A stretch of DNA of 64,000 nt, from NCBI RefSeq assembly GCF_022179465.1, contig NZ_BPQV01000005.1:297732-361731 (forward strand). Direction: 5' to 3'. Numbering within the stretch: the first letter of the stretch is position 1; every line of letters starts with the position of its first letter. Both the position numbers and the translations under genes were made by a program. The notes beneath the pieces were generated by a model. That model worked only from the letters and a program-made list of their open reading frames with translations. It was not told the DNA's origin and searched no databases. This DNA comes from Methylobacterium organophilum (GTDB taxonomy: Bacteria > Pseudomonadota > Alphaproteobacteria > Rhizobiales > Beijerinckiaceae). This document shows, piece by piece, positions 18,389 through 27,246 of the stretch.

Positions 18389-19564
18389 TCAATGGGCGGC
18401 GATGCGGCGGCCGGGCACGATGTCGTTGGCGATGACCTCGCCGAAGGGGCCGTTGTTGCGGGCCGTGCTCGGCGGGTTGCCGGTGGTGGCGCGCAGGGGG
18501 AGCTTCGGGAAGACGAGCTCGGCGAAGCGGTAGGCCTCCTCCAGATGCGGGTAGCCGGAGAGGATGAAGCGGTCGATGCCGAGATCGATGTACTCCTTCA
18601 TCCGGTCGGCGACCTGATCGGCCGAGCCCACCAGGGCCGTGCCCGCCCCGCCGCGCACCAGCCCGACGCCGGCCCAGAGGTTGGGGGAAACGACGAGCTT
18701 GTCGCGGCGACCGCCATGCAGCGCCATCATCCGGCTCTGGCCGATGGAATCCTGGCGCTTCAGGGTCGCCTGGGCCTGGGCGATGGTCTCGTCGTCGAGG
18801 CGGGAGATCAGGCGCTCCGCCGCCTCCCAGGCCTCGGCCTCCGTCTCGCGGACGATCACGTGCAGGCGGATGCCGTAGGAGAAGGTCTTGCCGCGGCGAT
18901 CGGCGGCCTCGCGCGCCTTGGCGATCTTCTCGGCGACGCCGGCCGGGGGCTCGCCCCAGGTGAGATAGACGTCGCAATGGTCGGCCGCGACCTCGATGCC
19001 GGCGGGCGAGGAGCCGCCGAAATAGAGGGGCGGGTAGGGGGCCTGGACCGGGCGGAAGATCACCCGGCCGTTCTCGGCGCGCAGATGCTTGCCCTCGAAG
19101 CGCACCGTCTCCCCGGCCATCAGCCCGCGCCAGATGTGGAGGAACTCGTCGGTGACGACGTAGCGCTCGTCATGGTCGAGGAAGACGCCGTCGCCCCGGA
19201 GCTCGACGGGATCGCCGCCGGTGACGACGTTGATGAGGAGGCGGCCGTCCGAGATCCGGTCGAGGGTGGCGGCCATGCGGGCGGCGGCGGAGGGCTCCTG
19301 CAGGCCCGGGCGCACGGCCACGAGGAAGCGCAGGCGCTTCGTCAGCGGCGCCAGCGCCGAGGCCACCACCCAGGAATCCTCGCAGGAACGGCCCGTGGGC
19401 AGGAGCACGCCGTAATAGCCGAGATCGTCCGAGGCCTGGGCGATCTGGCGCAGGTAGTTCAGCGAGACGTCGCGGGCGCCGTCCGAGGCGCCGAGATAGC
19501 GGCCGTCGCCATGGGTGGGCAGGAACCAGAGGACGTCGGTGCGCCCGTCTTGAGAAGCGGTCAT
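18389..19564 (-). CDS. ssuD: FMNH2-dependent alkanesulfonate monooxygenase
   Basis: The protein has 391 residues in the bacterial luciferase fold. Its N-terminus [17 protein letters not shown] and the block [20 protein letters not shown] are characteristic of SsuD. It uses reduced FMN supplied by SsuE to cleave sulfonates to aldehyde and sulfite. It lies 17 bases after ssuB and upstream of ssuA paralogue 1. The reading frame is open further upstream only as a shadow of ssuB, so the ATG at 19564 is taken. Confidence 0.95.
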   Translation of the reverse strand: MTASQDGRTDVLWFLPTHGDGRYLGASDGARDVSLNYLRQIAQASDDLGYYGVLLPTGRSCEDSWVVASALAPLTKRLRFLVAVRPGLQEPSAAARMAATLDRISDGRLLINVVTGGDPVELRGDGVFLDHDERYVVTDEFLHIWRGLMAGETVRFEGKHLRAENGRVIFRPVQAPYPPLYFGGSSPAGIEVAADHCDVYLTWGEPPAGVAEKIAKAREAADRRGKTFSYGIRLHVIVRETEAEAWEAAERLISRLDDETIAQAQATLKRQDSIGQSRMMALHGGRRDKLVVSPNLWAGVGLVRGGAGTALVGSADQVADRMKEYIDLGIDRFILSGYPHLEEAYRFAELVFPKLPLRATTGNPPSTARNNGPFGEVIANDIVPGRRIAAH

Positions 19565-19581
19565 GTCGGTCTCCGTCTCGC

Positions 19582-20451
19582 TCAGGCGGCGTGCTCGCCG
19601 AGCAGATGTTCGAGGATGCGGCCTTCGAGGGCCGCGAGATCGGGGTCGCCGCGCCGGCGGGGCCGGGGCACGTCGACCTTGAGGTCGAGGGCGACGCGGC
19701 CCTGGTCGAGGACGAGGATGCGGTCCGCGAGGGCCACCGCCTCGCCGACATCGTGGGTCACGAGCAGGGCCGTGAAGCCCTGGGCGCGCCAGATCCGCTC
19801 GATCAGGTCCTGCATGCCGATGCGGGTCAGGGCGTCCAGGGCGCCCAGCGGCTCGTCGAGGGCGAGGAGGCCCGGGCGGCTCACCAGGGCGCGGGCCAGG
19901 GCCACGCGCTGGCGCTGGCCGCCGGAGAGGGTGGCGGGCCATTGCCCCGCCTTCTCGGCGAGGCCGACCTCGGCCAGCGCGGCGCGCGCCCGCGCGCGCT
20001 TCTCCTTGCCCGAGCCGCCCTGCCCGAGGCCGACCGCGACGTTGTCGACGACCCGGGACCAGGGCAGGAGCCGCGGCTCCTGGAACATGATGCGCTTGAG
20101 GCGCCGGCCCCGCCCCGGAGCCACGCCGGGCTCCTCGAAGTCGAGCCGGCCGCCGCTCGGGGTCTCGAGCCCGAGGATCAGGCGCAGCAGGGTGCTCTTG
20201 CCGCAGCCGGAGCGCCCCACCACGGCGACGAACTGCCCGGCCGGCACGTGCAGGTCGAGCCCCTCGATGACCGCATGGCCCTCGAAGCTCTTACGCAGGC
20301 CCCGCAGCGTCAGGCCGATGCCGGTTTCGTTCCGGGCCGGGGCGGCCGGGCCGGGGGAGGGCGCCGGGGCGACGGGGGAGGGGGGAACCGGGGCGGGATG
20401 CGCCGCCGGCGGAGGGGTGTCGGCCTCGGACCGCAGGATATCGAGCAGCAT
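19582..20451 (-). CDS. ssuB: Aliphatic sulfonate ABC transporter ATP-binding protein
   Basis: This protein of 289 residues has Walker [10 protein letters not shown] (79-87), signature LSGGQRQR, Walker [13 protein letters not shown] and the switch histidine in VTHDVGEA. About 40 proline/alanine-rich residues at the N-terminus precede the ABC domain. That exceeds the usual SsuB length and is probably disordered. It powers sulfonate import with the SsuC permease, whose gene ends 4 bases upstream of this start. Confidence 0.93.
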   Translation of the reverse strand: MLLDILRSEADTPPPAAHPAPVPPSPVAPAPSPGPAAPARNETGIGLTLRGLRKSFEGHAVIEGLDLHVPAGQFVAVVGRSGCGKSTLLRLILGLETPSGGRLDFEEPGVAPGRGRRLKRIMFQEPRLLPWSRVVDNVAVGLGQGGSGKEKRARARAALAEVGLAEKAGQWPATLSGGQRQRVALARALVSRPGLLALDEPLGALDALTRIGMQDLIERIWRAQGFTALLVTHDVGEAVALADRILVLDQGRVALDLKVDVPRPRRRGDPDLAALEGRILEHLLGEHAA

Positions 20452-20455
20452 GGCG

Positions 20456-21241
20456 TCAGACCGTGCGGTAGGCGGGGTTCCAGGACAGGCAGATCCGCTC
20501 GAGCTGCCGGGTCAGGGCATCGGCGATCTTGCCCAGGGCGGCGTAGATCAGGATCGCCAGCACCACGACGTCGACGAGCATGAACTCGCGCGCCTGCATC
20601 GCCATGTAGCCGAGGCCGGAGGAGGCGGAGATCGTCTCGGCGACGATCAGCGTCAGCCACATGATGCCGAGGGCGTAGCGCAGGCCGACGAAGATCGAGG
20701 GCAGCGCCCCGGGCAGCACGACCCGGCGGAACAGCTCGGCCCGGGACATGCCGTAGACGCGGCCCATCTCGACGAGCTGCGGGTCGACCGAGCGGATGCC
20801 GTGCAGGGTGTTGGCATAGATCGGGAAGAACACGCCCAAGGCCACCAGGAAGAGCTTGGCCTCCTCGCCGATGCCGAACCACAGGATCACCAGCGGGATC
20901 AGGGAGAGATGGGGCACGTTGCGCACCATCTGCACGGTGGTGTCGGTGAGCCGCTCCGAGCCCTTGGACAGGCCGTTGGCGAGCCCCAGGGCGAAGCCGA
21001 TGCCGCCGCCGATCAGGAAGCCGCCGGCCGCCCGCAGGAAGCTGATCCAGAGATTGGTCCAGAGCTCGCCGGTGCGCGCCGCGCTCCAGCCGGCCCGGGC
21101 CACGTCGAGGGGCGCCGGCATGAAGCGGTTGGAGACGAGGCCCGAGGACACCGCCGCCTGCCAGCCGACGAGGATGGTGATGGGCAGGAGCCAGGGCACG
21201 GCCCGGCCGGCGAGGCGGTTCAGGGGGGTGGAGCGGCTCAT
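20456..21241 (-). CDS. ssuC: Aliphatic sulfonate ABC transporter permease
   Basis: The protein has 261 residues and about six membrane helices. The EAA loop is visible in [25 protein letters not shown], which contacts the ATPase. The sequence [14 protein letters not shown] at the first helix is typical of SsuC. The gene overlaps the upstream binding-protein gene by 4 bases and is 4 bases from ssuB, so all are read from one transcript. Confidence 0.93.
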   Translation of the reverse strand: MSRSTPLNRLAGRAVPWLLPITILVGWQAAVSSGLVSNRFMPAPLDVARAGWSAARTGELWTNLWISFLRAAGGFLIGGGIGFALGLANGLSKGSERLTDTTVQMVRNVPHLSLIPLVILWFGIGEEAKLFLVALGVFFPIYANTLHGIRSVDPQLVEMGRVYGMSRAELFRRVVLPGALPSIFVGLRYALGIMWLTLIVAETISASSGLGYMAMQAREFMLVDVVVLAILIYAALGKIADALTRQLERICLSWNPAYRTV

Positions 21242-22212
21242 GACGGGTCTCGTCCGGTGCGGGCGGGCGCCTGCCAGACCGCGTCGGCGACGCGGATCGG
21301 CTTCGGGATCAGCCCGAGGGCGTGGAAGCGGTCGGCGATGCGCTGCTGCTCGGCGACCGCCGCCGGGCTCATCGGCCCGATGACGTAGTCGGTGCGGTCG
21401 ACGGCGCGCCGGGTGGCGGCGAGCGGCACGCCGGTGCCCTTGGAGAGCAGGGCGGCGACCTCGTCGCGATGGGCCTCGCACCAGCGGGCGACGCCGGCCA
21501 GCGCCTCGATCGCCTCGGCGAGCACGACGCCCTGGCTGCGGGCGAAGCCGGCATGGGCCAGGAAGAAGTTGTTCGGCCGGGCCACGTCGGTGGCGAGCGT
21601 CAGCACGCGCACGCCCTCCCCGGCCTCGGCCACGGCGAAATAGGGGTCCCAGATCGTCCAGGCATCGACGCTGCCCCGGGCGAAGGCCGCGGCCGCGTCG
21701 GCCGGGGCCAGCGTCACCGGCTCGATGTCGCGATAGGTCAGCCCCGCCTTCTCGAGGGCGGCGATGGTGAAGTTGTGGGCGCTCGAGCCCTTGGCGAAGG
21801 CGACGCGCTTGCCCTTCAGCTCGGCCAGGGAGCGGATCTCGGAGCCCTTCGGCAGCAGGATCGCCGCCCCCGAGCCGCCCGCCTCCTGGGCGGCGGCGTA
21901 GACGATGTCGGCGCCCGCCCCCTGCGCGAAGATCGGGGGGGCGTCGCCGGTCTGCCCGAAATCGATCCCGCCCACATTGGCCGCCTCCAGGAGCGGCGGC
22001 CCGAAGGAGAACTCGGTCCAGCGCACGCTCCAGCCGAGGCGGGCGAGCCGCTCCTCGACCGAGCCGCGCTGCTTGGCGACGACGAGGATGCCGTTCTTCT
22101 GGTAGCCGATCCGGAAGACCTTCTCCTCGCCGGCCCGGGCGGAAGACGCCGCGCCGAGGGGCAGCCCGGCCGCCAGGGCCCCGGCCAGGAAACCGCGCCG
22201 GCCGATGCTCAT
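21238..22212 (-). CDS. ssuA: Aliphatic sulfonate ABC transporter substrate-binding protein (paralogue 2)
   Basis: The protein has 324 residues with a Tat-type signal (GRRGFLAGALAAGLPLG, cleaved after SARAG). The mature part, FRIGYQKNGILVVAKQRG and FGQTGDAPPIFAQGAG, aligns closely with the paralogue at 17363-18346. It lies between ssuE and ssuC with 4-base overlaps on both sides, so it is the binding protein embedded in the core operon. Two binding proteins for one permease suggests a widened substrate range. Confidence 0.92.
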   Translation of the reverse strand: MSIGRRGFLAGALAAGLPLGAASSARAGEEKVFRIGYQKNGILVVAKQRGSVEERLARLGWSVRWTEFSFGPPLLEAANVGGIDFGQTGDAPPIFAQGAGADIVYAAAQEAGGSGAAILLPKGSEIRSLAELKGKRVAFAKGSSAHNFTIAALEKAGLTYRDIEPVTLAPADAAAAFARGSVDAWTIWDPYFAVAEAGEGVRVLTLATDVARPNNFFLAHAGFARSQGVVLAEAIEALAGVARWCEAHRDEVAALLSKGTGVPLAATRRAVDRTDYVIGPMSPAAVAEQQRIADRFHALGLIPKPIRVADAVWQAPARTGRDPS

Positions 22213-22802
22213 CGGGCCGCTCCGGCCACGGCGGCCGCGGTCTGGGCCGGGCGGAGGCCGGGCAGCAGGCCGCGGGTGAGGAGGCCCGAGAGCTGGGCGG
22301 CGGCATCCTCGACCCGGGCGCGCACCCCCGGATTGACCAGAGCCCCGTTCTCGAAATCGGCATCCGAGCCGTAGACGGCGGTGGGGACCGCGAGGGCGTT
22401 GAAGAAGCCGAAGAGCGGGCGGAAGGCATGCTCGACCACGAGGGCGTGGCGATGGCCGCCGCCGGTGGCCACGATCGCCACGGGCTTGTTGGCGAGGGCC
22501 GCCGGATCGACGAAATCGAACAGGTGCTTGAACAGCCCGGTATAGGCGCCCTTGTAGACCGGCGAGCCGACGATCAGCGCATCGGCCTCCTCGATCTCGT
22601 CGAGGATGTGCCGGGCGGGCAGGGGCAGTTGCTCGCGGCTCCAGGCGGAGCCGAGGCCGTTGCCGGCATCGACCACGTCGTAGAGGCGGATCTCGACCGG
22701 GATGCGCGCCGCCGTCTCCGCGGCCACCGCCTCGACGAGGGCGCGGGTCTTGGAGGGACGCTGCAGGTTCGCACTGAAGCCGACGATTCTCTGACGTGAC
22801 AT
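22209..22802 (-). CDS. ssuE: NAD(P)H-dependent FMN reductase (SsuE/MsuE family)
   Basis: This flavodoxin-like reductase has 197 residues, beginning IVGFSANLQRPSKTRALVEA and carrying GSPVYKGAYTGLFKHLFDF, the family flavin-binding pattern. It provides FMNH2 to SsuD and possibly to the divergent SfnG. First gene of the minus-strand sulfonate unit, it faces sfnG across a 539-base regulatory region. Confidence 0.92.
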   Translation of the reverse strand: MSRQRIVGFSANLQRPSKTRALVEAVAAETAARIPVEIRLYDVVDAGNGLGSAWSREQLPLPARHILDEIEEADALIVGSPVYKGAYTGLFKHLFDFVDPAALANKPVAIVATGGGHRHALVVEHAFRPLFGFFNALAVPTAVYGSDADFENGALVNPGVRARVEDAAAQLSGLLTRGLLPGLRPAQTAAAVAGAAR

Positions 22803-23341
22803 GCGAGGCTCTTCCGTGGCCGAAACCGCGCAACCGGCCGGGACGGGCCAACCCCTTCCCGTCCCCCTGCCGCGCGGCGAAAAACGCTTTCGACAAACGT
22901 GCTCGCGACCGGTCCCACGGTCAATGAAACGTTCTTTTAAAGGGACGGGGCTTCGGAGATGATCGTCTCGGCCCAGGGCTGAGAATGGAGAATTCTTCGC
23001 TTTTCAGCGCAGACGAGGGGCCAAAAGACGTCTCGGCGCCCGATCCCGATGCCGATCGTTCTTTTTGACGAACGGCAGAGTGCGGCGCAGCAACCCCTCG
23101 CCCTCGCGAAGCATCTTCTCCGAAGCGCACCACAAGCGGAACGAACTCATCTAGACTGGTCACAAAAAGCTTTTTGCTTCCTTTGACGTCGCAAGCATCT
23201 TGCCGGATGCTTGGCTGCATCTGGAAAGACAGTCCCAGCCCCGCATGCCGCGAGGCGGCTGGCGAACTTCTGCTTCAGAATGTCATCCACCGCCCGAGAT
23301 CGGCCGGCCTATGCCGGACCGGGCTAGCGTCAGAGGCTGCC
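22803..23341. promoter_or_regulatory. Divergent control region between the ssu and sfn units
   Basis: No gene is supported here. The region contains an inverted repeat CGTTC-N8-GAACG (23057-23074) and a perfect AAAAAGCTTTTT palindrome (23164-23175). It is AT-richer than the flanks. Sulfate-starvation regulators of the LysR type, or SfnR with sigma-54, control such genes in other bacteria. I could not find a properly spaced sigma-54 GG-N10-GC site upstream of sfnG. Confidence 0.4.
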
Positions 23342-24457
23342 ATGAGCTCCCATCCGCAACCGCAGAACGGCCAGGAGCCGATCCGTTTCGCCTATTGGGT
23401 GCCGAACGTCTCCGGCGGCCTCGTCATCAGCAAGATTCCCCAGCGCACGAGCTGGGACGCGGACTACAACCGCCGCCTCGCCCAGATCGCGGAGGAGGCC
23501 GGGTTCGACTACGCGCTGACGCAGATCCGTTTCACCGCCGGCTACGGCGCCGAGTACCAGCACGAATCGGTGGCCTTCAGCCACGCCCTGCTCGCGGCCA
23601 CGAGCCGGCTCAAGGTCATCGCCGCGATCTTGCCCGGCCCCTGGAACCCGACGCTGGCCGCCAAGCAGATCGCCACGATCTCGCAGCTCACGGGCGGCCG
23701 CATCGCCGTCAACATCGTCTCGGGCTGGTTCTCGGGCGAGTTCCGGGCAATCGGCGAGCCCTGGCTCGACCACGACGAGCGCTACCGCCGCTCGGAGGAA
23801 TTCATCCGGTCCCTGCGCGGGATCTGGACAAAGGACGATTTCAGCTTCCGCGGCGATTTCTACCGCTACACGCACTACACGCTGAAGCCGAAGCCGGCCG
23901 AGCCGCTGCCGGAGATCTTCCAGGGCGGCTCCTCGCGGGCGGCGCGCGACATGGCGGCCCGCGTCTCCGACTGGTACTTCACCAACGGCAACACGCCGGA
24001 CGCGATCAAGGCGCAGGTCGAGGACATCCGCGCCAAGGCGGCCGAGAGCGGCAACCGTCCCCGCATCGGCGTCAACGCCTTCGTCATCGCCCGCGACACC
24101 GAGGCGGAGGCCCGCGCCGTCCTCCAGGAGATCCTCGACCAGGCCGACCCGGAGGCGGTGAAGGCCTTCGGCCACGAGGTGAAGAATGCCGGCAAGGCCT
24201 CGCCCGAGGGGGAGGGGAACTGGGCGAAGTCCAGCTTCGACGACCTCGTCCAGTACAATGACGGCTTCAAGACCAACCTGATCGGCACGCCCGACCAGAT
24301 CGCCGAGCGCATCGTGGCGCTGAAGGATGCCGGCGTCGACCTCGCCCTGCTCGCCTTCCTGCATTTCCAGGAGGAGGTCGCCTATTTCGGCGAGCATGTG
24401 ATCCCGCGGGTGCGCGCCCTGGAGGCCGCCCGCGAGCGCCGGGCCGAGGCGGCCTGA
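23342..24457 (+). CDS. sfnG: FMNH2-dependent dimethyl sulfone monooxygenase
   Basis: The protein has 371 residues of luciferase-like monooxygenase fold. Its N-terminal FAYWVPNVSGGLVISKIPQR and GRIAVNIVSGWFSGEFRAIGEPW are hallmarks of SfnG. It converts dimethyl sulfone to methanesulfinate for sulfur supply, and in a methylotroph the released C1 unit could also be used. The ATG at MSSHPQPQ is chosen because the upstream open frame is intergenic. It is followed 44 bases later by sfnB. Confidence 0.93.
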   Translation: MSSHPQPQNGQEPIRFAYWVPNVSGGLVISKIPQRTSWDADYNRRLAQIAEEAGFDYALTQIRFTAGYGAEYQHESVAFSHALLAATSRLKVIAAILPGPWNPTLAAKQIATISQLTGGRIAVNIVSGWFSGEFRAIGEPWLDHDERYRRSEEFIRSLRGIWTKDDFSFRGDFYRYTHYTLKPKPAEPLPEIFQGGSSRAARDMAARVSDWYFTNGNTPDAIKAQVEDIRAKAAESGNRPRIGVNAFVIARDTEAEARAVLQEILDQADPEAVKAFGHEVKNAGKASPEGEGNWAKSSFDDLVQYNDGFKTNLIGTPDQIAERIVALKDAGVDLALLAFLHFQEEVAYFGEHVIPRVRALEAARERRAEAA

Positions 24458-24501
24458 GCCGCCGCCCTCACGCCCCCCCTCATTTCTCCGGAGACCCGCC
24501 C

Positions 24502-25761
24502 ATGAACATCGCCGTGAATCCCAGCACGATCGAGGCCGGCCACAAGCCCCAGGGCGTGCCGGGCCCAGTCCGTCCGGACAGGCCCGCCCACGTCATCCGC
24601 GACGACGCGGAGGCGATCCGCGTCGCGCACGAGCTCGCCGCCCAGTTCCGCCAGGACGCCTCCCTGCGCGACCGCGACAGCCGGCGCCCGCTGGCGGAAC
24701 TCGACGCCTTTTCCCAGAGCGGCCTCTGGTCGATCAACGTGCCCAGGGCCTTCGGCGGGCCGGAGGTGTCCTACCGGACCCTCGCCCAGGTCATCGCGAT
24801 CATCTCGGCGGCCGATCCCTCCATCGGGCAGATCGCGCAGAACCATCTCGGCATCGTCGCGGCGATCCGCACCGTCTCCGATCCCGATCAGCAGGCCCTG
24901 CTGTTCGGCGAGATCCTGCGCGGCACCCGCTTCGGCAACGCCTTCTCCGAGAAGGGCACGAAGCGGGCGGCGGATTTCGACACCCGCTTCACCGATCACG
25001 GCGACCACGTGATCGTGCGGGGCCGCAAGTTCTACGCGACCGGCGCCCTGCTCGCCCATCTCGTGCCGATCGTCGCCCTCGATGAGCAGGGCCGGGCCTG
25101 GTACGCCATCGCCGAGCGCGATGCCCCGGGCCTGACCGTGATCGACGACTGGTCCGCCTTCGGCCAGCGCGGCACGGCGAGCGGCACGGTGATCATCGAC
25201 GACGTGCGGGTGGAGAAGACCCATCTCGTGCCGGCCTGGAAGGGCTACGAGAAGCCGCGCTCGGACGGGGCGATCTTCCAGATCATCCAGGCGGCGGTGG
25301 ATGCCGGCATCGCCCGGGCGGCCCTCGACGACACCATCGCCTTCGTGCGCGAGAAGGCCCGGCCCTGGATCGACAGCGGGCAGGAGCGGGCCTCGGACGA
25401 CCCCTACACGATCCAGGCGATCGGCGACCTCACCATCCGCCTGCACGCGGCCGAGGCCCTGCTCGACCGGGCCGGCCTCGCCATCGACGCGGCGGTGGCC
25501 GCCCCCGACGAGGCGAGCGTGGCCGCGGCCCAGCTCGCGGTCGCGGAATCGAAGGTGCTCACCACCGAGGTGGCGATCGACGCGGCCAACAAGCTGTTCG
25601 AGCTCGCCGGCACCCGCTCGACCCTGGCCGAGCACAATCTCGACCGGCACTGGCGCAACGCCCGCACCCATACCCTGCACGATCCCGTGCGCTGGAAATA
25701 CGCGATCGTCGGCAACCACGCGCTGAACGGGGTGAACCCGCCCTATCACGCCTGGAGCTGA
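24502..25761 (+). CDS. sfnB: SfnB-family sulfur acquisition oxidoreductase (acyl-CoA dehydrogenase fold)
   Basis: This flavoprotein of 419 residues is related to acyl-CoA dehydrogenases and DszC/SfnB. Recognisable blocks are LWSINVPRAFGGPEVSYRTL, IGQIAQNHLG, GNAFSEKGTKR and the C-terminal NLDRHWRNARTHTLHDPVRW typical of flavin-dependent DszC-like monooxygenases. Its genomic link with sfnG indicates a part in sulfone or sulfoxide use; the exact reaction is not established. An AGCCGCCG..TCTCCGGAGACC leader with GGAGA precedes the ATG. Confidence 0.9.
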   Translation: MNIAVNPSTIEAGHKPQGVPGPVRPDRPAHVIRDDAEAIRVAHELAAQFRQDASLRDRDSRRPLAELDAFSQSGLWSINVPRAFGGPEVSYRTLAQVIAIISAADPSIGQIAQNHLGIVAAIRTVSDPDQQALLFGEILRGTRFGNAFSEKGTKRAADFDTRFTDHGDHVIVRGRKFYATGALLAHLVPIVALDEQGRAWYAIAERDAPGLTVIDDWSAFGQRGTASGTVIIDDVRVEKTHLVPAWKGYEKPRSDGAIFQIIQAAVDAGIARAALDDTIAFVREKARPWIDSGQERASDDPYTIQAIGDLTIRLHAAEALLDRAGLAIDAAVAAPDEASVAAAQLAVAESKVLTTEVAIDAANKLFELAGTRSTLAEHNLDRHWRNARTHTLHDPVRWKYAIVGNHALNGVNPPYHAWS

Positions 25762-25783
25762 GCGCCGCCCGGACACGGGGAGG

Positions 25784-25818
25784 AAAAGGCCGCCGGAGAC
25801 ACCGTCCGGCGGCCTTTT
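25784..25818 (+). terminator. Rho-independent terminator of sfnGB
   Basis: A perfect 14-bp stem pairs AAAAGGCCGCCGGA (25784-25797) with TCCGGCGGCCTTTT (25805-25818) around a 7-base loop, 22 bases after the sfnB stop. The A run and T run flank it, so it could work in both directions. Confidence 0.9.
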
Positions 25819-25919
25819 CGCGCGCGGGTTCGGTAAGCTCCGGGGAGGGACGGGCGACGGCGCCGCCCTATCCTTCGCCCCAGAGCCGCCCGCGCGCGGC
25901 GCCCGCGCCAGGTCCCCGC

Positions 25920-27053
25920 ATGATCCTGCCGACACGCCGCCGGACACTGGCGGGCCTCGCCGCCGCCGCGCTGCCCCTCGCCCCGGCGCAGGCCGCCTCC
26001 TGGAGCCCCGACAGCCTGCAGGCGGCCGCCGCGCGGAAGGGGCTGGCCTATGGCAGCGCGGTGAACATCACGCCCCTGCGCCGCGACCCCGCCTATGGCG
26101 CGGCCATCGCCCGCGAATGCGGGATCGTGACGGCCGAGAACGCGATGAAGATGGAGCATGTCCTGCCCGATCCGGGCCAGGTGACGTTCCAGGGCGGCGA
26201 CGAGACCCTGCGCTTCGCGGCCGCCAACGGCCAGGGGATGCGCGGGCATTGCCTCGTCTGGCACCGGGCCATTCCCGACTGGGTGCTGCCGCGCATCGCC
26301 ACCGCCCGGGAGGCGGAGGAATTCCTGCGCCGCTGGATCGACGGCATGGCCCACCGCTACCGCGGCCGGATCGAGGCCTGGGACGTGGTCAACGAGATCC
26401 TGGCGCCGCAGGAGGGCCGGGCGGACGGGCTGCGCCACACGCCCTGGCTCGCCGCCCTCGGCCCCGCCTACATCGACCTCGCCTTCGGCATGCTGCGCGA
26501 CACCGACCCCAAGGCGGTCGGCGTGTGGAACGAGGACGATTGCGAGCTCGGCGCGGACTGGATCGACCGGCGCCGCGCCCTCGTGCTGACGACCCTGGAC
26601 GGGCTCCTCAAGCGCGGCGTGCCGGTGCGCCGCTTCGGGATGCAGGGCCATCTCGACAGCACCATTCCCCTGGACGCGACGGCCTTGCGCGCCTTCCTGC
26701 GGGAGATCGCGGGGCGGGGGCTCGCCATCGAGATCACCGAGTTCGACGTCGACGACCGCGCCTTCCCCGCGGCGATCGCGGCGCGCGACCGGGGCGTGGC
26801 CGATCGCGCCCGCGCCTTCCTCGACGTCGTGCTCGACGAAGCCGCCGTGCTGAACGTGGTGAGCTGGGACATCACGAATGCCGGCACCTGGCTCAACCAC
26901 AGCCCGCAGCGCAAAAGGCCAGACGGCCTGGCGCAGCGGGCGCTCCCCCTCGACGCCCAGTACCGCCGCACGCCCCTCTGGCAGGCGATGCGCCGGGCCT
27001 TCGAAGGCGCGCCGGACCACCGGGAGACCCGGGCGCGCCTGCGGCGAGACTGA
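25920..27053 (+). CDS. GH10 endo-1,4-beta-xylanase, Tat-exported
   Basis: The protein has 377 residues. A twin-arginine signal (RRRTLAGLAAAALPL, residues 6-20) is cleaved near AQAAS. The catalytic barrel shows the acid/base Glu159 in WDVVNE and nucleophile Glu274 in ITEFDV, both invariant in glycoside hydrolase family 10, along with GHCLVWH. It hydrolyses xylan in the periplasm or outside. There are no carbohydrate-binding modules and no other hemicellulase genes nearby, so it appears as a single accessory gene suited to a plant surface. Confidence 0.93.
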   Translation: MILPTRRRTLAGLAAAALPLAPAQAASWSPDSLQAAAARKGLAYGSAVNITPLRRDPAYGAAIARECGIVTAENAMKMEHVLPDPGQVTFQGGDETLRFAAANGQGMRGHCLVWHRAIPDWVLPRIATAREAEEFLRRWIDGMAHRYRGRIEAWDVVNEILAPQEGRADGLRHTPWLAALGPAYIDLAFGMLRDTDPKAVGVWNEDDCELGADWIDRRRALVLTTLDGLLKRGVPVRRFGMQGHLDSTIPLDATALRAFLREIAGRGLAIEITEFDVDDRAFPAAIAARDRGVADRARAFLDVVLDEAAVLNVVSWDITNAGTWLNHSPQRKRPDGLAQRALPLDAQYRRTPLWQAMRRAFEGAPDHRETRARLRRD

Positions 27054-27090
27054 CCGCCCCGGAGCGACGCGTATCGCAACTATAAGCTGT

Positions 27091-27106
27091 ATCACACGAT
27101 CGTGAT
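27091..27106. promoter_or_regulatory. Palindrome upstream of the chemoreceptor gene
   Basis: The perfect palindrome CACGATCGTG (27095-27104) lies inside ATCACACGATCGTGAT, in an AT-rich 193-base gap between the xylanase and the chemoreceptor. It may be an operator. Confidence 0.3.
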
Positions 27107-27246
27107 TCCATTACGTGTAGACAAGCAACGCGGCACGAAGCCGCAACATTCATGCGCCGAATGTCATCGACTGCACAAAATGCGAATTATGAAAATTTAA
27201 GGAATGCTCAATAACGACAAGGAGTGCAACTTCCAGAGGCGCAGGC

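Noticed and set aside
23155-23180. Sigma-54 promoter upstream of sfnG
   Set aside because: The best match near TGGTCACAAAAAGC has 9, not 10, bases between GG and GC and lacks the flanking consensus.
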